A stretch of 64,000 nucleotides of DNA from Pedobacter sp. D749. GTDB taxonomy: Bacteria; Bacteroidota; Bacteroidia; Sphingobacteriales; Sphingobacteriaceae. The stretch covers positions 992,001-1,056,000 of the forward strand of contig NZ_CP079218.1 in assembly GCF_019317285.1 (NCBI RefSeq), written 5' to 3'. Below are positions 35,598 to 44,435 of the stretch, one piece after another. Every line of letters starts with the position of its first letter. The first letter of the stretch is position 1. The translations under genes were made by a program, and so were the position numbers. The notes under the pieces were generated by a model that was not told the DNA's origin, ran no database searches, and saw only the letters and a program-made list of their open reading frames with translations.

Positions 35598-37220
35598 TTA
35601 ATTTGTTGCAGTTGGTTGCAATACTGCTGGAAGAATATATTTTTCCAAAATCTGATCTGCCTGTTGATGGGCAAAAGAAGTTCCATACGCCGATGCATTA
35701 ACCACTACCACTAGCCCAATCTGTTTAATGATGTAAATTTTATTTCCACCATTTCCGGAGCTGTACCAGACTTCCAGATTTTTGCCGTCGATTTTAATGG
35801 TCCTATTCCAGAAAAGAAACCCATAAAAGCCCGGCCTATCCGCAGGGAGGGTTTGCAAATGGCGGAACGACTTATTTATCCACGATTTGGGAACCATTTG
35901 TTTACCATTCCAAACACCGGCATTGCAGTAAAGTTGCCCGAACTTCGCAAAATCTAATGCTTTTAGGCGTAATCCTCCACCGGTGAATGGTTTGCCCATT
36001 GGCGTACGTGCCCATTCGAGCGAGTCGATCCCCAGCGGATCAAATAATTTCTTTTTCGCATAAGGCTCCAAACCACCTGGTATCACTTTATCTATGATAT
36101 CTCCGAGAAGCATCGTGCCAACGGTGAAATAAGACCATTGTTTACCATTCTGCTTGTTTAATGCCATGGGCAGATCCAGCGCAAATTTAACGTAATCGGC
36201 AGTAGGATACATATTCTCTTCATTGCCGGGAGATTCCATCACTTCGTCATTTCCATCAAAAGCAGCGCTCATTGTTAACAGATCAACAAGTTTTACACTA
36301 TCCTTTTTCGCAGATGGATGTCCGAATTGCTTTAAATTGTAAAACTCATCCAATTTCTGCTGCTCGGATTTAAGATACCCGTCTCTAATGGCCAAACCAA
36401 GTAAAGTTCCCGTAAAAGACTTGCCAACGGAGCGTGCATCGTGGAGGCTTGCTCTGGAAGATCCGTTAAAATACTCTTCCAAGAATAAGGACCCTTTTTT
36501 AATCACAACAATTGAATTGATCTTTTTGTAAGACTGATCGAGTATTTTGGTATTGAGCTGTTCAATCAGCTCCTGATTATATTTTCCCTCATATAATGGC
36601 CAACCACTTCCTGGCTTAATCGGTTGAGGCTTTATTAATTTTGCATCAATGGGAGGGAGGATTCTGGTCATGTTAATATCTTCTGCCAGCAAAACCGGAG
36701 AATAGATTCTATGGCCTGCATCGATATAGACCCTAATTTGGATGCTCAGTTTTTTTGGTACCTGTCCGAATAAGCTTATACCCGAATTAATCATAAATCG
36801 ATCCCACATATACAGGCTCCACAGCCCGGATCTGCTCCCGCTAATCAAGACTACCGGGAGTGGTTTTCTAACGATTTTATCCTGTAAAAGAATGGCGCCG
36901 GGATGTAAATCTTCCTTGTAAACTGGTTTGCCCTCTATCAAAAAGGAAAACTGAAAATTTCCGGTTTTCAAGGCAGAATCGACGGGTAGGCCGGGTGCCA
37001 GCTTTTCGAGCTCCTCAGCAAGTGATTTTCCGGTGTTGATCTTCAGGTAGAGGTCTTGACTACTTCCAATATTATAACTGGTAATAGTGGATTCTTTTGA
37101 TACAGAATCAGTTGGATTAGGCCGGTGATCGAGAAACTCCAGGTTTTTTAATTGAGCACTTGCGGTAAAGCAAAGGCCAATAGATGCGGCAAATACGGTT
37201 AAAAATAAAAATTGCTTCAT
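35598..37220 (-). CDS. Serine hydrolase (beta-lactamase/class C PBP-like), exported
   Basis: A signal peptide (FLFLTVFAASIGLCFTASAQ) is followed by ~170 residues of non-catalytic N-terminal domain and then a ~340-aa beta-lactamase-like domain. The nucleophile motif is SVGK in DARSVGKSFTG. The Tyr motif region is WSYFTVGTMLL and the last motif SSGNGGNKIYI. These are exported esterases/peptidases of unknown substrate. 540 aa is long for the family because of the N-terminal domain. The gene is divergent in role from, but adjacent to, an AraC regulator on the same strand. Confidence 0.88.
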   Translation of the reverse strand: MKQFLFLTVFAASIGLCFTASAQLKNLEFLDHRPNPTDSVSKESTITSYNIGSSQDLYLKINTGKSLAEELEKLAPGLPVDSALKTGNFQFSFLIEGKPVYKEDLHPGAILLQDKIVRKPLPVVLISGSRSGLWSLYMWDRFMINSGISLFGQVPKKLSIQIRVYIDAGHRIYSPVLLAEDINMTRILPPIDAKLIKPQPIKPGSGWPLYEGKYNQELIEQLNTKILDQSYKKINSIVVIKKGSLFLEEYFNGSSRASLHDARSVGKSFTGTLLGLAIRDGYLKSEQQKLDEFYNLKQFGHPSAKKDSVKLVDLLTMSAAFDGNDEVMESPGNEENMYPTADYVKFALDLPMALNKQNGKQWSYFTVGTMLLGDIIDKVIPGGLEPYAKKKLFDPLGIDSLEWARTPMGKPFTGGGLRLKALDFAKFGQLYCNAGVWNGKQMVPKSWINKSFRHLQTLPADRPGFYGFLFWNRTIKIDGKNLEVWYSSGNGGNKIYIIKQIGLVVVVNASAYGTSFAHQQADQILEKYILPAVLQPTATN

Positions 37221-37302
37221 AGGAAAATATTACCCGACAAGGTTAGCTTTTTTTGATTCTAAAAAATAGTACAGAATTAACATGCAACAACTTATTCCAT
37301 TT

Positions 37303-38109
37303 TTACTTTAAATAATGCTGATACTGATGCGGGGTAAACCGAAACTCTTCTTTAAAACACCGGATGAGATGGGTCTGGTCGTAAAAACCACATTCAAAAG
37401 CAATCTGGATGGCAGATTTTTTTCCGGCATTGAGTTCTGCCGCCGCCCGGCAAAGTCTGATGCTTCGGATGTATGCTCCAAGGTTACATCCAAAATACTT
37501 TGGAAAGTATCTGGATAGATGGACGGGGTGTATGCCTAGGTTACCGGACATAGATTCGAGAGAATGACTTTGATCAGGACTATCATGAAGCATTTGGGTG
37601 AGTTTGTCAACCCATTCCGGAGGTTGTTTATATCTGCGATAGTTCGAACTGCTGGAAAGCCTGTCTACTGCATTGAAAGCTAGCGTATGGAGCGATAGCG
37701 GCGTGGTATCATCGGGATTTTTAGTAGAAATTAAGATTTGATGGAAGAGTGATTTTACCAGGGGATTGATTACTTCAAGGCTGCCTTCGGCCATATTTTT
37801 GCCAGCAAATTCCAAAAGCCATTTAGCAGACAATTCCAGGTGCATTCCCCTGGTGTAGCCCTTAGGCTTTACATTGTAATGCGGTTCCTGGCAATTATGG
37901 AAAAGTAAAGTGCCCGGAACACATTTATGGTGATCTTTTTTATTTATTTCAGAAACCTTGCCAGCGATTAGGAAAGTAAAGTAAGCATTGTCATGATAGT
38001 GCCAATCAACGAATTCGTGAGTATATTCCGTGTTGGTGATGATGAGCCCGTCCAATTTGATGGTTTGATCAGTATTGCCAAAAAAAATTCCCGATGTGAG
38101 GTTTTTCAT
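37303..38109 (-). CDS. AraC-family transcriptional regulator
   Basis: A 268-aa protein with a cupin sensor (HEFVDWHYHDNAYFTFLIAGK, FHNCQEPHYN) and a C-terminal AraC HTH (LESMSGNLGIHPVHLSRYFPKYFG; KKSAIQIAFECGFYDQTHLIRCFKEEF). It is 82 bp upstream of the serine hydrolase on the same strand, suggesting regulation of that gene. Confidence 0.9.
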   Translation of the reverse strand: MKNLTSGIFFGNTDQTIKLDGLIITNTEYTHEFVDWHYHDNAYFTFLIAGKVSEINKKDHHKCVPGTLLFHNCQEPHYNVKPKGYTRGMHLELSAKWLLEFAGKNMAEGSLEVINPLVKSLFHQILISTKNPDDTTPLSLHTLAFNAVDRLSSSSNYRRYKQPPEWVDKLTQMLHDSPDQSHSLESMSGNLGIHPVHLSRYFPKYFGCNLGAYIRSIRLCRAAAELNAGKKSAIQIAFECGFYDQTHLIRCFKEEFRFTPHQYQHYLK

Positions 38110-38330
38110 GAATGATTTTAGCTTTAAGACACAAAAAACAGGTGGGAGTTACAAGTGATTTCTGTATGTCATTTCCTAATGCCCAGGAAGCTATGCCGTT
38201 CGAGAGTGATCTAAATGAAGATCACCTTGACAAGTCGTCGTTTTTTAAATGAACATTTTTCTCTCCAAATCTTCAATCACAGGCTTTATAAGCAATAAAA
38301 AGCGATTTAAATGTTCAATTATCCTGCTGG

Positions 38331-38990
38331 CCGGTATAATCTTATCAGGTAAATCAGCTCCCCTCCTTATTGCAAGGAGGGGCTGGGGGTGGTTTTTTGA
38401 AATATGTTCTAATCGCCTCGCATATCAATTCTTCAGATTCAAAAACTTCAGCATTCTCAAATCTGATTACCCTAATTCCTTTACTGTTTAAAAAATCAGT
38501 TCGTTCCTTATCGTATATTTCTGCTGAATAATCATCATGACTACTGCCATCAACTTCAATAGCTAATTTTTCTGATGGACAGTAAAAATCTAAAATATAA
38601 TTTCCAACACTATGCTGGCGTCTGAATTTTTTACCATCAAGTCTTGAATTTTGCAGATACATCCACATGGTAGCCTCAGCAGGGGTAAGGTTGTTTCTCA
38701 GCTCCTTTCTTTTCTCTTTTAGATATTTAAGATTATGGATTGCCACATCACAATATAATCATTTTTTAAATTAATTTTGTTCATTTACCACCCCCTTGCC
38801 CCTCCTAAAACAGGAGGGGAGTAGGAACTGCCGGGGCAAGATTAGTTTCTGTTAATTGCGTTTGTATTTTGAACCCTTTGGCTATACATTTTACAAGATG
38901 AAATAGCGCTACTCTTTATTATAAGGATGTGCTGAATAAAGGTTAGTTTCTGGTAATAAGATTTATAGTTCGAATCTTTTGCTGTATTAT
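38331..38990. mobile_element. DUF559 element, intact unit
   Basis: The left hairpin end lies at 38358-38392 and the right hairpin end at 38788-38821. The two are imperfect inverted repeats of ~34 bp, each containing a CCCCTCCT/AGGAGGGG hairpin. Between them is an uninterrupted DUF559 gene on the minus strand, and a ~170-bp tail after the right end is shared with cluster 1. It abuts a truncated piece of the dispersed R repeat (38240-38330: CTCCAAATCTTCAATCAC, then a TAAGCAATAAAAAGCGATT tract). Confidence 0.7.
38354..38746 (-). CDS. DUF559 (Vsr/PD-(D/E)XK-like) endonuclease-domain protein
   Basis: The 130-aa protein is the only uninterrupted copy in the window. The N-terminal helices (RKELRNNLTPAEATMWMYLQ) lead to a Vsr-like core: FRRQHSVGNYILDFYCP, LAIEVDGSSHD (Asp/Glu metal ligands) and IRVIRFENAEVF. 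The C-terminal tail PPPAPPCNKEGS is encoded by the element's own hairpin end, so coding and terminal sequence overlap. Family members are predicted nucleases related to very-short-patch repair enzymes. A role in spreading the element is inference. Confidence 0.85.
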   Translation of the reverse strand: MAIHNLKYLKEKRKELRNNLTPAEATMWMYLQNSRLDGKKFRRQHSVGNYILDFYCPSEKLAIEVDGSSHDDYSAEIYDKERTDFLNSKGIRVIRFENAEVFESEELICEAIRTYFKKPPPAPPCNKEGS

Positions 38991-39292
38991 CTTATTAGGT
39001 AAATCCGCTCCCCTCCTTATTGCAAGGAGGGGTTGGGGGTGGTTTTTTGAAATATATAATTCCAAACACTGTGTTGGCGTCTGAATTTTTTGCCATCAAG
39101 TCTGGAATTTTGCAGGTACATCCACATGGTAGCCTCAGCAGGAGTGAGGTTGTTTCTCAGCTCCTTTCTTTTCTCTTTTAGCTGTTTAAGATTATGGATT
39201 GCCATGATTCAATATCATCATTTTTAAATTAATTTTGCTTAGTTAGCCCCCCCTTGCCCCTCCTAAAACAGGAGGGGAGTAGCAACTACTGG
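38990..39292. mobile_element. DUF559 element, internally deleted unit
   Basis: It directly follows the intact unit and keeps both hairpin ends but lacks the catalytic centre of the gene. The deletion junction is the same as in the copy at 31226, so both descend from one deleted ancestor, as expected for a non-autonomous derivative. Confidence 0.7.
39017..39205 (-). pseudogene. DUF559 protein, internally deleted copy
   Basis: It starts MAIHNLKQLKEKRKEL and runs to RRQHSVWNYI, then continues out of frame as FQKTTPNPSLQ. The catalytic EVDG region is missing. Same break as the copy at 31226. Confidence 0.8.
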
Positions 39293-39418
39293 GGGGCATA
39301 TGCTAAACTGACCTTTTTTTGTGCTGCTATCGAAATTTGTATATTTACTGAACTAAGGTATCAAATCCCGCCCTCTGGCGATAACTGGCCCATTACCGGC
39401 AATTTTAAAGAACATGTT

Positions 39419-40519
39419 ATGAGAAGAACATTTTTTCTGATTACAATTGGACTGTTGTTATTTAATCTCACTTTTGGTCAATCTAATCATTATAAGCAAC
39501 TTGACAGCTTATTTGGCACGCTCTATAAGCAGCAAATGTTTAATGGGAATGTGCTGATTGCAGATAAAGGGAAAATCGTATTTGAAAAAAGTTATGGCCT
39601 TGCCAATGAGCAAACCGGACAAAAAATTAATAACCAAACCATATTTGAGCTGGCATCTGTTTCCAAACAATTTACTGCTATGGGAATTGTTTTGTTGGAA
39701 AAACAGGGAAAACTGAACTATGACGACAAAATTTCAAAATATATTCCCGAACTAGCTTTCTACGGGAACATCAGCATCAGAAATTTACTTAATCACACTG
39801 GAGGGCTTCCCGACTATATAGAATTTTTTGAACAAAAGTGGGGTAAAACAAAAATTGCTACCAATCAGGATATTGTAAATGTCTTCGCGAAATACAGACC
39901 AAAAGCTATCTTTCAACCCGGCGAAAAATACGAGTACAGTGATACAGGGTATACTTTATTAGCGTTGATCATAGAAAGAGTATCAGGTAGGGCATTTGGA
40001 CAATTTTTGAGTGAAAACATCTTTCAACCATTAAAAATGAAAAATACGTTTATCTACAGAAGTAGATTTGAACCAAAAAAAATAGATAATTATGCTCTTG
40101 GTTATGTTACAGATAGCTTAGGACATAAAGTGCTTCCCAATAGTTTTGGGAAAGAATTTTACACTTATTATCTGGATGGAATTGTGGGCGATGGAACAGT
40201 AAATTCTACAACAGCAGATCTGTTAAAATGGGACAGAGCACTTTATACCGATAAATTGATAGATTCAAAAGATAAAGAACTCCTATTTAATTCGGTAAAA
40301 ACCAAGGATGGAAAAGAGAGTAATTATGGATTTGGGTGGTTTGTAGGGAATTCGAAAAAATATGGCAAAATCGTCTATCATTCCGGAGGTTGGCCAGGGT
40401 ATTCCACTTATATAGAAAGGCATTTAGATAATGATAAAACGATAATAATCCTGCAAAATCATTCGGAAGCAAAAATAAATTCATTTTTGCAAAAAGTAAG
40501 AACGATATTATATAATTAA
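39419..40519 (+). CDS. Serine hydrolase (beta-lactamase/D-aminopeptidase-like), exported
   Basis: The start was placed at ATG 39419, opening a signal peptide (RRTFFLITIGLLLFNLTFGQ). The ~345-aa beta-lactamase-like domain has the nucleophile motif SVSK (FELASVSKQFTAMG), the Tyr motif YSDTGYTLL and the HSGGWPGYSTYIER end motif. Exported esterase/peptidase of unknown substrate. Not in an operon. The preceding DUF559 unit ends about 125 bp upstream and may have replaced its original promoter region. Confidence 0.88.
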   Translation: MRRTFFLITIGLLLFNLTFGQSNHYKQLDSLFGTLYKQQMFNGNVLIADKGKIVFEKSYGLANEQTGQKINNQTIFELASVSKQFTAMGIVLLEKQGKLNYDDKISKYIPELAFYGNISIRNLLNHTGGLPDYIEFFEQKWGKTKIATNQDIVNVFAKYRPKAIFQPGEKYEYSDTGYTLLALIIERVSGRAFGQFLSENIFQPLKMKNTFIYRSRFEPKKIDNYALGYVTDSLGHKVLPNSFGKEFYTYYLDGIVGDGTVNSTTADLLKWDRALYTDKLIDSKDKELLFNSVKTKDGKESNYGFGWFVGNSKKYGKIVYHSGGWPGYSTYIERHLDNDKTIIILQNHSEAKINSFLQKVRTILYN

Positions 40520-41254
40520 TCTTAAAACAAGAAAATGTATGCTTTTTAAGGAACGACTAAGATCGTTGATTGATCTGAATTTTAGTTTTTAGCTTTTTCA
40601 AAGATGCAGCTCCTTTTTTTGTTCGATATTCATCAGCCATAATCTTTTACCCCTGGTTGTGTCCTGTAAGATACCTAAGCTTTTTTCGTCGTTATCTTAT
40701 CAATTCCGATGTCATATTTCTGCATTATACGGTGGTATAAGGGTGATTTTACCAGATCTTCCATAAACTAAAGGTTCGATCTAATCTTCTTTACATCTAG
40801 TGCATGTGTTATTATCATGCCTATATTGGCCATGGAATTAAGGTAGCTGTCTGAACCAATTTCATTCTTATCACCTCAGTACTCCTCCCCGGAGCCGTGT
40901 TTTTCTCTGGCAACAGTAAACCGCTGGGAAGCTTAACTAGCAATATATCAATATTTTGCCGCTTTTAGTTAATATACGATCAGTATGGCCGCCTTTTGTG
41001 GTGTATATTTAAATATTACAAATTTTTTATACAATACTGTAATAAATACCGGAATGAAGTGGGCCCGCGCCTTACCACTTTATGCTGAATGCGGAGGTGT
41101 ATTGTAAAATCTTTTATTTTAAGTATTAACCCATCATAAAAATATTTTTCACGAACAGCCTGTTGATCTTCTGAGGTAATCAACCCCTATAGAGATGAGT
41201 ACACTGTGTGATAAAATTTAATCAATCTATAAACCTAATCAACTAAAAACCAAA
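40520..41254. other. Gene-free stretch with a possible regulator tail
   Basis: 735 bp without an intact gene. On the minus strand 40675-40764 encodes MEDLVKSPLYHRIMQKYDIG and nine further residues; SPLYHRI..KYDI resembles the recognition end of a Fis-type HTH, so it may be a leftover of a sigma-54-type regulator. I see no strong hairpin. The last ~60 bp are the promoter region of the next gene. Confidence 0.35.
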
Positions 41255-42640
41255 ATGAAAAAACAAATTTTATTCTTCCTGGTCATTGTATTATTATCAG
41301 GCTGTAAAGAGGAATTCAACTCCATTAAGCCCACTCCGCTAATTAAGCCGCAAAAGCAGGCCAACACAGCAGCGCTTGCAGCTGCTGCTCCCGAAGTCTA
41401 TATTCCGCAGGAATTAAGCTCGAATGATTTTAATAATTCGGCCAGCACATGGAGTTGGTCAAGATCCCGCTCTTCCGATCACTTTATTGTTTTCTGGGCT
41501 AAACCCTATGGCACTAACGATCCAAATTCAACCGCTGTACCAGCAGCATATCGGGTGAACATTACCGACCTGCTGAGCAAAGCGGAAGGCTTTTTTCAAT
41601 TAAATGTAACTCAATTAGGTTTTGCTAATTTAGCTACATCTAAGCTGAATAGATATAAGATGATGATCTTTATCAAATATCAAACAGAATGGCTGGCTAC
41701 TGGTTCTGGCTATGATAACGTAATTGGTGCCCTGTGGGTTAGCCCAGCTACCATGCAGCCGGTTGGTCATGTCATCGGTCATGAGATTGGGCATAGTTTC
41801 CAATATCAGGTTTTTGCTGACCAGGGTGTTGGCGGGTTCCGCTATGGGTTTGGCGGCAATGGCGGTAACGGCTTTTGGGAGCAAACAGCTAATTTCCAGG
41901 GATTCCAGAGCTATCCGTCGACGGTTTTTACCGCCTATGATTTCACCGTCTACAAGGATAATTACCACCGCCATGTTCACCATGAATGGTATCGTTATGC
42001 CAGTTACTTTATACTCTACTATTGGGAATTTAAAAGGGGGCGCGATTTTGTCGGAAAATTATGGCGCGAGTCTCGCCAACCGGAAGATCCTATCCAGGCA
42101 TATATGAGGCTTAATGGTATTAATGTGGCTACTTTTAATGGAGAAATCTACGATCAGGCTGTAAGATTTGTGACCTGGGATATTCCTTCACTCCGGACTT
42201 ACGGTACAAATTACCATGGCGCTCAAACGTGGAATTACACCGTGCTGAGTGACGGAAGCTACCAGGTAGCCTATAATCGTGCACCGGGTACTACTGGTTA
42301 CAATGTTATCCCTTTAACTGTTCCTGCCGCAGGTACGGCTGTATCAACCGTGTTTACCGGTATGGTTAATGCGCCCGGATATAATCAGGTGGCAAATCCG
42401 GCAAGAGCAGGTTGGCGCCATGGGTATGTTGCACTTTTAAATACAGGAGAACGCAGGTATAGCGGCATGTGGACCAACAACGCAACAAGTAGCTTTACTG
42501 TGCCGGCTGGTACTGTAAAATTATGGTATGTAGTAACTGGAGCGCCGACTACCTATGCACCACATCCATGGGATGAAAACGAAGCCAATGATGACCAATG
42601 GCCTTACAAGGTAAAATTCACGAATAGTTCCGTGTTGTAA
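41255..42640 (+). CDS. DUF6055-type lipoprotein with HExxH metalloprotease motif
   Basis: A lipoprotein signal (FFLVIVLLSGC, Cys ~17) precedes ~290 residues containing WSWSRSRSSDHFIVFWAKPYG and the zinc-protease motif GHEIGHSFQYQ, with a downstream FWEQTANFQ Glu as candidate third ligand. A C-terminal beta-rich domain follows (~150 aa, ending PWDENEANDDQWPYKVKF). This fits the DUF6055 family and a secreted, surface-attached metallopeptidase. Single gene with its own terminator at 42681. Confidence 0.8.
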   Translation: MKKQILFFLVIVLLSGCKEEFNSIKPTPLIKPQKQANTAALAAAAPEVYIPQELSSNDFNNSASTWSWSRSRSSDHFIVFWAKPYGTNDPNSTAVPAAYRVNITDLLSKAEGFFQLNVTQLGFANLATSKLNRYKMMIFIKYQTEWLATGSGYDNVIGALWVSPATMQPVGHVIGHEIGHSFQYQVFADQGVGGFRYGFGGNGGNGFWEQTANFQGFQSYPSTVFTAYDFTVYKDNYHRHVHHEWYRYASYFILYYWEFKRGRDFVGKLWRESRQPEDPIQAYMRLNGINVATFNGEIYDQAVRFVTWDIPSLRTYGTNYHGAQTWNYTVLSDGSYQVAYNRAPGTTGYNVIPLTVPAAGTAVSTVFTGMVNAPGYNQVANPARAGWRHGYVALLNTGERRYSGMWTNNATSSFTVPAGTVKLWYVVTGAPTTYAPHPWDENEANDDQWPYKVKFTNSSVL

Positions 42641-42680
42641 GGCATCGCTAAATAATAGGTTTTATGTAAATTAAGATCAG

Positions 42681-42712
42681 GCCGTCTCAAATTTATTGAG
42701 GCGGCTTTTTTT
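42681..42712 (+). terminator. Rho-independent terminator
   Basis: The stem GCCGTCTCAA / TTGAGGCGGC is followed by seven T, about 40 bp after the DUF6055 gene. Confidence 0.88.
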
Positions 42713-43000
42713 ACGTATTGAGTTCCTTCTTGTTCCGTCAATGATATTACGGTAGCCGAAATGGACCTTAATGAAGATTATACTTTGACCAAAGTTGTGT
42801 AGGGCGGTAGCGCTATTGGCTTTATGCTGGTACACCTGGCAGGCCACCTTGCCTGTCACCCTTGGCAGATCAATTACCACAGGAGATTACCGGAATTTAA
42901 TATTGAAAATCTCATTTTAATTCATCATCTGGTCGATTCCTTTGTTTGCTTTTCCCGTTAGTAATACTTACTATTGATTACACACAAAAACAATATACAG

Positions 43001-43720
43001 ATGAAACGTTTACAAGTAAAGAAGGGGTATTTTCTGATGCCCTTTGTAAGGGGGATGATGTGCTTACTACTCACCAGCTGGCTAGTGCCGGCAAATGCAC
43101 AATTTTCGGGAGATCGAAATGAAAAGGAGTATTATAACAGGATCTTTTCTATACTTAATGGAAGAATGGGGCTTATTGGTAACACTGATGTCACCTATTA
43201 CACAGGAGATTTTTACCCGGAAATTAAAGGTAAGATAAAATCTATTGGCAATACTGATATCACGTATTACACCGGAGATTTTTATCCGGAAATTAAAGGT
43301 AATGTAAAATCTTTTGGAAAAACTAATATTACCTATTACACCGGAGACTTTTACCCGGAAATTAAAGGTAGGATAAAATCAATAGGTGCAATAGATTTGA
43401 TTTATTACACTGGAGATTTTTATCCTGAGCTTAAGGGAAAGCTAAGATCAGTGGGTAAAACTGAGGTGACGTATTACACCGGAGACTTCTATCCAGAAAT
43501 TAAAGGTAAACTTAAGGCTGTTGGCGATACGAATATTACTTATTATACAGGAGACTTTTACCCGGAGCTTAAAGGTAAACTAAAAGCTGTTGGCGATGCC
43601 GAGATCATTTATTATACCGGAGATTTTTATCCGGAGCTTAAAGGTAAAGTAAAATCAGTGAATGGGAGTTTTCCTGAAAGCATTTTGTTCCTTTTTCCCG
43701 AACTGGGCATAACCAATTAG
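43001..43720 (+). CDS. Exported protein of seven 23-residue tandem repeats
   Basis: The start is ATG 43001 (MKRLQVKKG); the signal peptide ends at VPANAQ (~34). After ~25 residues come seven repeats of 23 aa (69 nt) with consensus T-D-I-T-Y-Y-T-G-D-F-Y-P-E-I-K-G-K-(I/L)-K-S-(I/V)-G-(K/D), and a short hydrophobic C-terminus (ILFLFPELGITN). YYTGDFYPE is identical in all seven, while the ends of each unit vary. The pattern suggests a beta-solenoid or stacked beta-hairpin protein on the cell surface or in the periplasm. No function known to me. Confidence 0.8.
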   Translation: MKRLQVKKGYFLMPFVRGMMCLLLTSWLVPANAQFSGDRNEKEYYNRIFSILNGRMGLIGNTDVTYYTGDFYPEIKGKIKSIGNTDITYYTGDFYPEIKGNVKSFGKTNITYYTGDFYPEIKGRIKSIGAIDLIYYTGDFYPELKGKLRSVGKTEVTYYTGDFYPEIKGKLKAVGDTNITYYTGDFYPELKGKLKAVGDAEIIYYTGDFYPELKGKVKSVNGSFPESILFLFPELGITN

Positions 43721-43775
43721 GATGCTGAACAAGTCGGACAATAAAGGATGGTACCGGTAGTAGGGTTAAGCTTAG

Positions 43776-43905
43776 TAACCTGAGTTCGATTAATAATGTG
43801 CTTTAATTTGGGTTATTTGGCGCCTTGTATGAACGGTCGTCACCCTGAACTTGTTTCAGGGTCTTTAAAGCAAGGCGGTTTAACAGGAAAGATACTGACT
43901 ACGAT
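43776..43905. repeat. Inverted repeat copy A flanking the Sus-like locus
   Basis: It matches 54451-54576 in opposite orientation with only a few differences over ~125 bp. It contains a hairpin (CACCCTGAACTTGTTTCAGGGT). Downstream, 43906-44435 is gene-free. Confidence 0.8.
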
Positions 43906-43979
43906 TAGCTATCAGGTCTTTAAAACAATAAAACTGCTAATAAAATAAATCCGATAGCTATTGGATGCGAGAAGACTTT

Positions 43980-44275
43980 TTTAGCTGATAGCCTGTCCCG
44001 AAATTTCAAGGAAGCAACCTTACAACGATAGCTAACAGCATGCGCTTTAAGATTCCCGCCTGCGCGGGAATGACGACCGTGCTAATGGATTCTGTCAATG
44101 GTAGGGGTAATTAATCGTTTAAAATCAATATGAAGGACAGATGATTTAACGAATTAATAGGCCGTGAAGAATCGTCATTGCGAGAAGGCTTTTTCAGCGA
44201 CGAAGCAATCTTACAACGATCGCTAACAGCGTGCGCTTTAAGATTGCTTCGTGCCTCGCAATGACGACCTTTCTT
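43980..44275. repeat. REP-like palindromes
   Basis: Several inverted repeats occur in a gene-free stretch: GATTCCCGCCTGCGCGGGAAT (44050-44070, inverted copy of the tract at 28120) and CGTCATTGCGAG...CTCGCAATGACG (44175-44265). The spacers AACGATAGCTAACAGC and AACGATCGCTAACAGC are direct repeats. Confidence 0.65.
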
Positions 44276-44435
44276 TATAAGATCTGTCATTGATGGCTTG
44301 TAGAAGGGTCTGTTTTAAACGTCTTACAAGGCGTTTCGATACTTCGTCAAGCTCAGTACAGGCTGAGCTCAACATGACAAATTCAAATGAATTACAATTT
44401 ATGATACAGCCCCTTTTTACTTTCCAAATCGCTGT

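Noticed and set aside
43183..43660. Tandem 69-bp repeats as a possible CRISPR array
   Set aside because: The repeats are a continuous reading frame after a signal peptide, with no unique spacers.
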